Positions 60,871 through 64,000 of a DNA stretch of 64,000 nucleotides are shown here, piece by piece. The number at the start of each line of letters is the position of its first letter. The stretch's first letter is position 1. The translations under genes were made by a program, and so were the position numbers. The notes under the pieces are model-generated. The model did not search any database and was not told the DNA's origin. It saw only the letters and a program-made list of their open reading frames with translations. The stretch is from Mactromeris polynyma (lineage: Eukaryota; Mollusca; Bivalvia; Venerida; Mactridae): positions 8,557,703 to 8,621,702 of the forward strand of contig JASFXZ010000001.1 in NCBI GenBank assembly GCA_032209605.1, read 5' to 3'.

Positions 60871-62936
60871 GTATTCATCGTCTGCCGTAAGAATAGTCTC
60901 ATTTTTTTGTTAAATACTTCACTTGCCAAAGTTATTATATAGACAGTTTCGGAACATATGAATAACAAATAGATGACATTATTATGAAGTTGGTTGCCCA
61001 GGTAACGCGTGCGTCCTAGAAACCCAATCTATTGTACCGTTATACCGGTATGTCACGTGTTTGGTGCGTGGTAGAAGGTGGGTAGTCCATTTTGAAAAGC
61101 TGGCTGAGATATGTGATACAATAGTATTGTATAAAGCCGTGCTTTTTAACATGTAGCTTCACTTCATAATTTTACAACAATAATCATGAAATGTTTTACG
61201 TTCTTTTTAATTCCGAGATTTATTCCTTTACGTGTTTGATCGAATAAATCACAGATCAATGTTTGAGCTATTTTATCAGATGTATGGATAAAGGCTGACA
61301 ATTAATCCTGCCGCTCTTCAACTGGAGTGAAAAATATAGTTCAAAAAAACAAAACAAACGCTTCTAGTACTAATTTGTTTACATTTTTTTGCTGTCTGTC
61401 TTCGTGCAATGTTTGAATTTACGGACTCTGTGGACGTTATGCTCCGTCAGAAAATTGGTTATAAAAGTTGCCATCGCCTTGGGAAATGGGTTAGTGTTCT
61501 TTTAATGAATCACGCCTGATTATTGCAATCAGCATGTGTGATTATAGAACAACAAGAACACTTAAACTGCTCAGAACTGTTCTTGAAATAAAGCGCTGTT
61601 TGATGATGGCGGAAACCGTTCGCACTGGCCATTTAGACATGAACTAATCACTCGGGATGGTTTTATACTGACAGCTGTCTCGGATTTAATACATTTATAT
61701 CTACCAGAAAACTTTAATGTGAATATACCATCATCTAAAGACAGTCAACATAATTTCTGTTTATCACACTTGTAAGAAATAGTCCTTGATAAAATACAAT
61801 TTCGTGGCGAATGCTTGAAGAAATGTTCTCGAAATAGTCATAATTTATTATAAACTCACATAACAATATTCAGTTTGCTTATATCTAAAGTTGTGTGTGT
61901 ATGCTTCACTCACCAGTAACCTCGTAGTATATTGGTCCATGGATAAACGACTATTATTTTTATTGCCATTGTCTAATCTTTGACAAATGTTTATGAACCT
62001 AAAAAGCCAAAATACACCATCCATTGGTATTTCTTAAATGAATGGTATTTCAAGTATGTTAATTTTTTATGTCAATGCTCATGTTCATTCAACTCTGACA
62101 TCAGAAATACATGTGTATTTACTTTATTCACTTAACCTTGTTTCTCTACATGTCGAAAACAAGGTGATCATAAGACTGTGTGGGTGTACGAGTATCGTCT
62201 GCTTCCTTTACTGGGGTTTACTATTTGATCTGAAAATAATTCGGATACTAATTTGTTAGAGTGTAATGAATGTTTAATATACAAAACAATGACACTTAAA
62301 TTCAATCAAAAGGCTGGGATACACTGGTAGTCATAGGTTGTTGTGTCCAAACAGATACACATTTGTCGTAACCGCAAACTTAATACGTTCTGACGTCACC
62401 ACAATCCCTCGTTGGTGTCTTGAAGGTCATACACGATACTAGTATATGTTATATCGTATAATCAGAATCACTTTACATTGTGTGAATCGTTGTCATAAAT
62501 ATGCTTATCATATATTTACGAATTTCAATATATATGATTGTATGTGCATGATACAGTGTATTCACTGTTCTGCTATAAGCTTCAAGGTTCTGCATAGAAC
62601 ATTATAAAACTAATCAAATGTTATGATAGAGGCATAGTACTTGCTGTACAAAGCCCTTTACCAAAGTGAACCACCATTTTACTCAGAGGCATTTGTTTGT
62701 AACAATGCCACTGCGATGGTATTTTGATAGTTGTGATTTTATTGTAATTTTATATTGAATTTGAACTTATTAATAACCAAGAATCGACTTCCACGGAAAG
62801 ACTATTTCGTTCCTGAAATATTGCTGACGACCCTGGACCATTGGTGCTTTCTTTAACAAATCAATGTCCAACGTCTGCTAACCTTCATTGCTGTATGATT
62901 ATGAATATCTAACTATTTATTATTAATGTATTCCAG
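60871..62936. other. Intronic, ends at the C2/RhoGAP exon acceptor
   Basis: No open frame, repeat or RNA gene recognised over 2 kb. Confidence 0.5.
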
Positions 62937-64000
62937 GTGCTATGGGTTACTCAAGAGCTGAAGGTTATTGTTCCGATGAATATGGTACCATCTACTCCAC
63001 AGCTAGCGGCAGCAGTCATTACGCTACAAAATCTCTATCACCCGTGCCAAACCGGAAAGTTGCTGCCGCTACGCAGACGCCATCGCACGTGAAACTGTTA
63101 CGAAAACATAGTGCGGACTGTCTGCTCTCGTATAAAACATATCAAATGGAGGACCCATATGCCACAATCGAGCCCTCCGCTCAGGAACCCAGGTACTCAA
63201 AACCACATATGCATTCTTCATCGAAGGGACCAAAAGTGTCCCCAACCACATCTACCTCAGTTTCATCAGCTTCAACCGCTGATCCTAGTAAATCAATAGA
63301 CACTAATGGCCAGACGATAACTCGAACCTCGGCCAGTAGGTTTAGAGATTTGCAGTTAGCAAAAAGACCGCTGCAAATCGCATATGGTGATTTTGACTGT
63401 TATAAAGTAGATTTGAGAAAAAGAAATGAGTACGCTCGTTCGGGAGGTTTTGACGGAATTCTCTGCGTCCATGTGTTGTGTGGCCAAGGTCTCAAATGTA
63501 CCCGTATGACTTTACGCGATTTGTATTGTGTTGTGTCCATAGATTCCTTAAATAAGGCCCGAACTATGATTCGGACAGGTGCAGTGAATTTTGATTGGGA
63601 CGAAGCGTTTGATATTGATTTAGAAAACGCTAGAGACGTCTCTTTCCTTATATATAACTGGGATCCAAATTATAAACATAGGTTGTGTTTTCATGGTTCT
63701 ATATTTTTACCTGGATTTATCGAACCTAACAGAAAGAAAAAAATTGCTCTTAAAATGGAACCCAAAGGACTTCTTTACCTCACCCTACTTTATAAAGAAC
63801 CAAAAGAAATTCTACAACGATCACCATCGGGTAAATCTGATGGTGTGTTTGGTGTAGACTTGGATAGCGTGATAAAACGTGAACATGCTAATGTTCACGT
63901 GCCCTTATTGGTTGTGAAAAGCATAGCGGAAGTGGAACGCCGTGGGGCGGAAGTTGTCGGTATTTATCGTTTGTGTGGTTCATCCCGACGGAAGGCACAG
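62937..64000 (+). CDS. SYD-1/SYDE-type RhoGAP, C2 and start of RhoGAP exon (cut by window end)
   Basis: The acceptor tgtattccag precedes 62937. The first two bases complete the codon left over from the exon ending at 17110 (G|GT, Gly), and the frame then stays open for 354 codons to the window edge. In the joined numbering, residues about 526-690 are a low-complexity Ser/Tyr linker. Residues about 695-805 are a C2 domain (GFDGILCVHVLCGQGL, then NFDWDEAFDIDL). The RhoGAP domain starts near residue 828 (GVFGVDLDSV). It contains GIYRLCGSS, where Arg869 is at the arginine-finger position, so GTPase-activating activity is expected; C. elegans SYD-1 is reported to lack this residue. The remaining RhoGAP helices lie outside the window. 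Family knowledge places the protein at the presynaptic membrane. No stop or frameshift is seen. Confidence 0.92.

Larger units (their letters stand above)
17111..62936 (+). other. Giant intron of the SYD-1-like gene
   Basis: A 45.8-kb stretch bounded by GTAAGA (17111) and a tattccag acceptor. The phases on both sides agree (1 and 1). It holds a hAT transposon, a DIRS-like retrotransposon, MITEs, repeat pairs and most of the tandem arrays listed below. Small cassette exons inside it cannot be excluded; the best candidate is 24563-24638. Confidence 0.75.

Overview
This window is animal (metazoan) nuclear DNA, most likely from a lophotrochozoan such as a bivalve or gastropod mollusc. The evidence is spliced genes with GT-AG introns, an AT-rich background, many minisatellites and MITEs, tRNA-derived SINE heads of the type common in molluscs, and DIRS-like and hAT transposons. 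The species cannot be fixed from the sequence alone.

Only one host gene is recognisable, on the + strand: an orthologue of SYD-1/SYDE/RhoGAP100F, a synaptic Rho GTPase-activating protein. A large exon at 15523-17110 carries the PDZ domain and ends in phase 1. The next recognisable exon, 62937-64000, begins in the matching phase, carries the C2 domain and enters the RhoGAP domain, which runs off the window. The 45.8 kb between them reads as one giant intron. A short ATG-starting segment at 24563-24638 has a strong donor in the same phase and could be an alternative first exon giving a PDZ-less isoform.

The intron is filled with mobile and repetitive DNA. Its most interesting resident is a complete hAT-type DNA transposon (32060-37925, TIRs plus a 5-bp target duplication). 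Its minus-strand gene can be spliced by eye into four exons with consistent phases, giving about 1088 residues: a 2A-like NPGP peptide, an OTU-type cysteine protease domain, a PIP-box-like linker, a TTF-type zinc finger and a hAT transposase. The second is an apparently intact DIRS-order tyrosine-recombinase retrotransposon (44749-49351, minus strand) with gag, RT/RNase H and recombinase frames and a split-direct-repeat layout (A1-ORFs-B1-A2-B2).

Around these lie several TA-flanked MITEs (6488, 12586, 21066, 28183, 56489), an 8-bp-TSD hAT MITE (60256), a CRE-motif-bearing foldback (38871), dispersed repeat pairs, a LINE 3' relic (39465), SINE heads, and about fourteen tandem arrays with periods of 5 to 69 bp. 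The first 15 kb, upstream of the PDZ exon, has no gene I can support, only repeats, MITEs and SINE heads. Almost all long open frames outside the named genes are by-products of stop-free tandem repeats.
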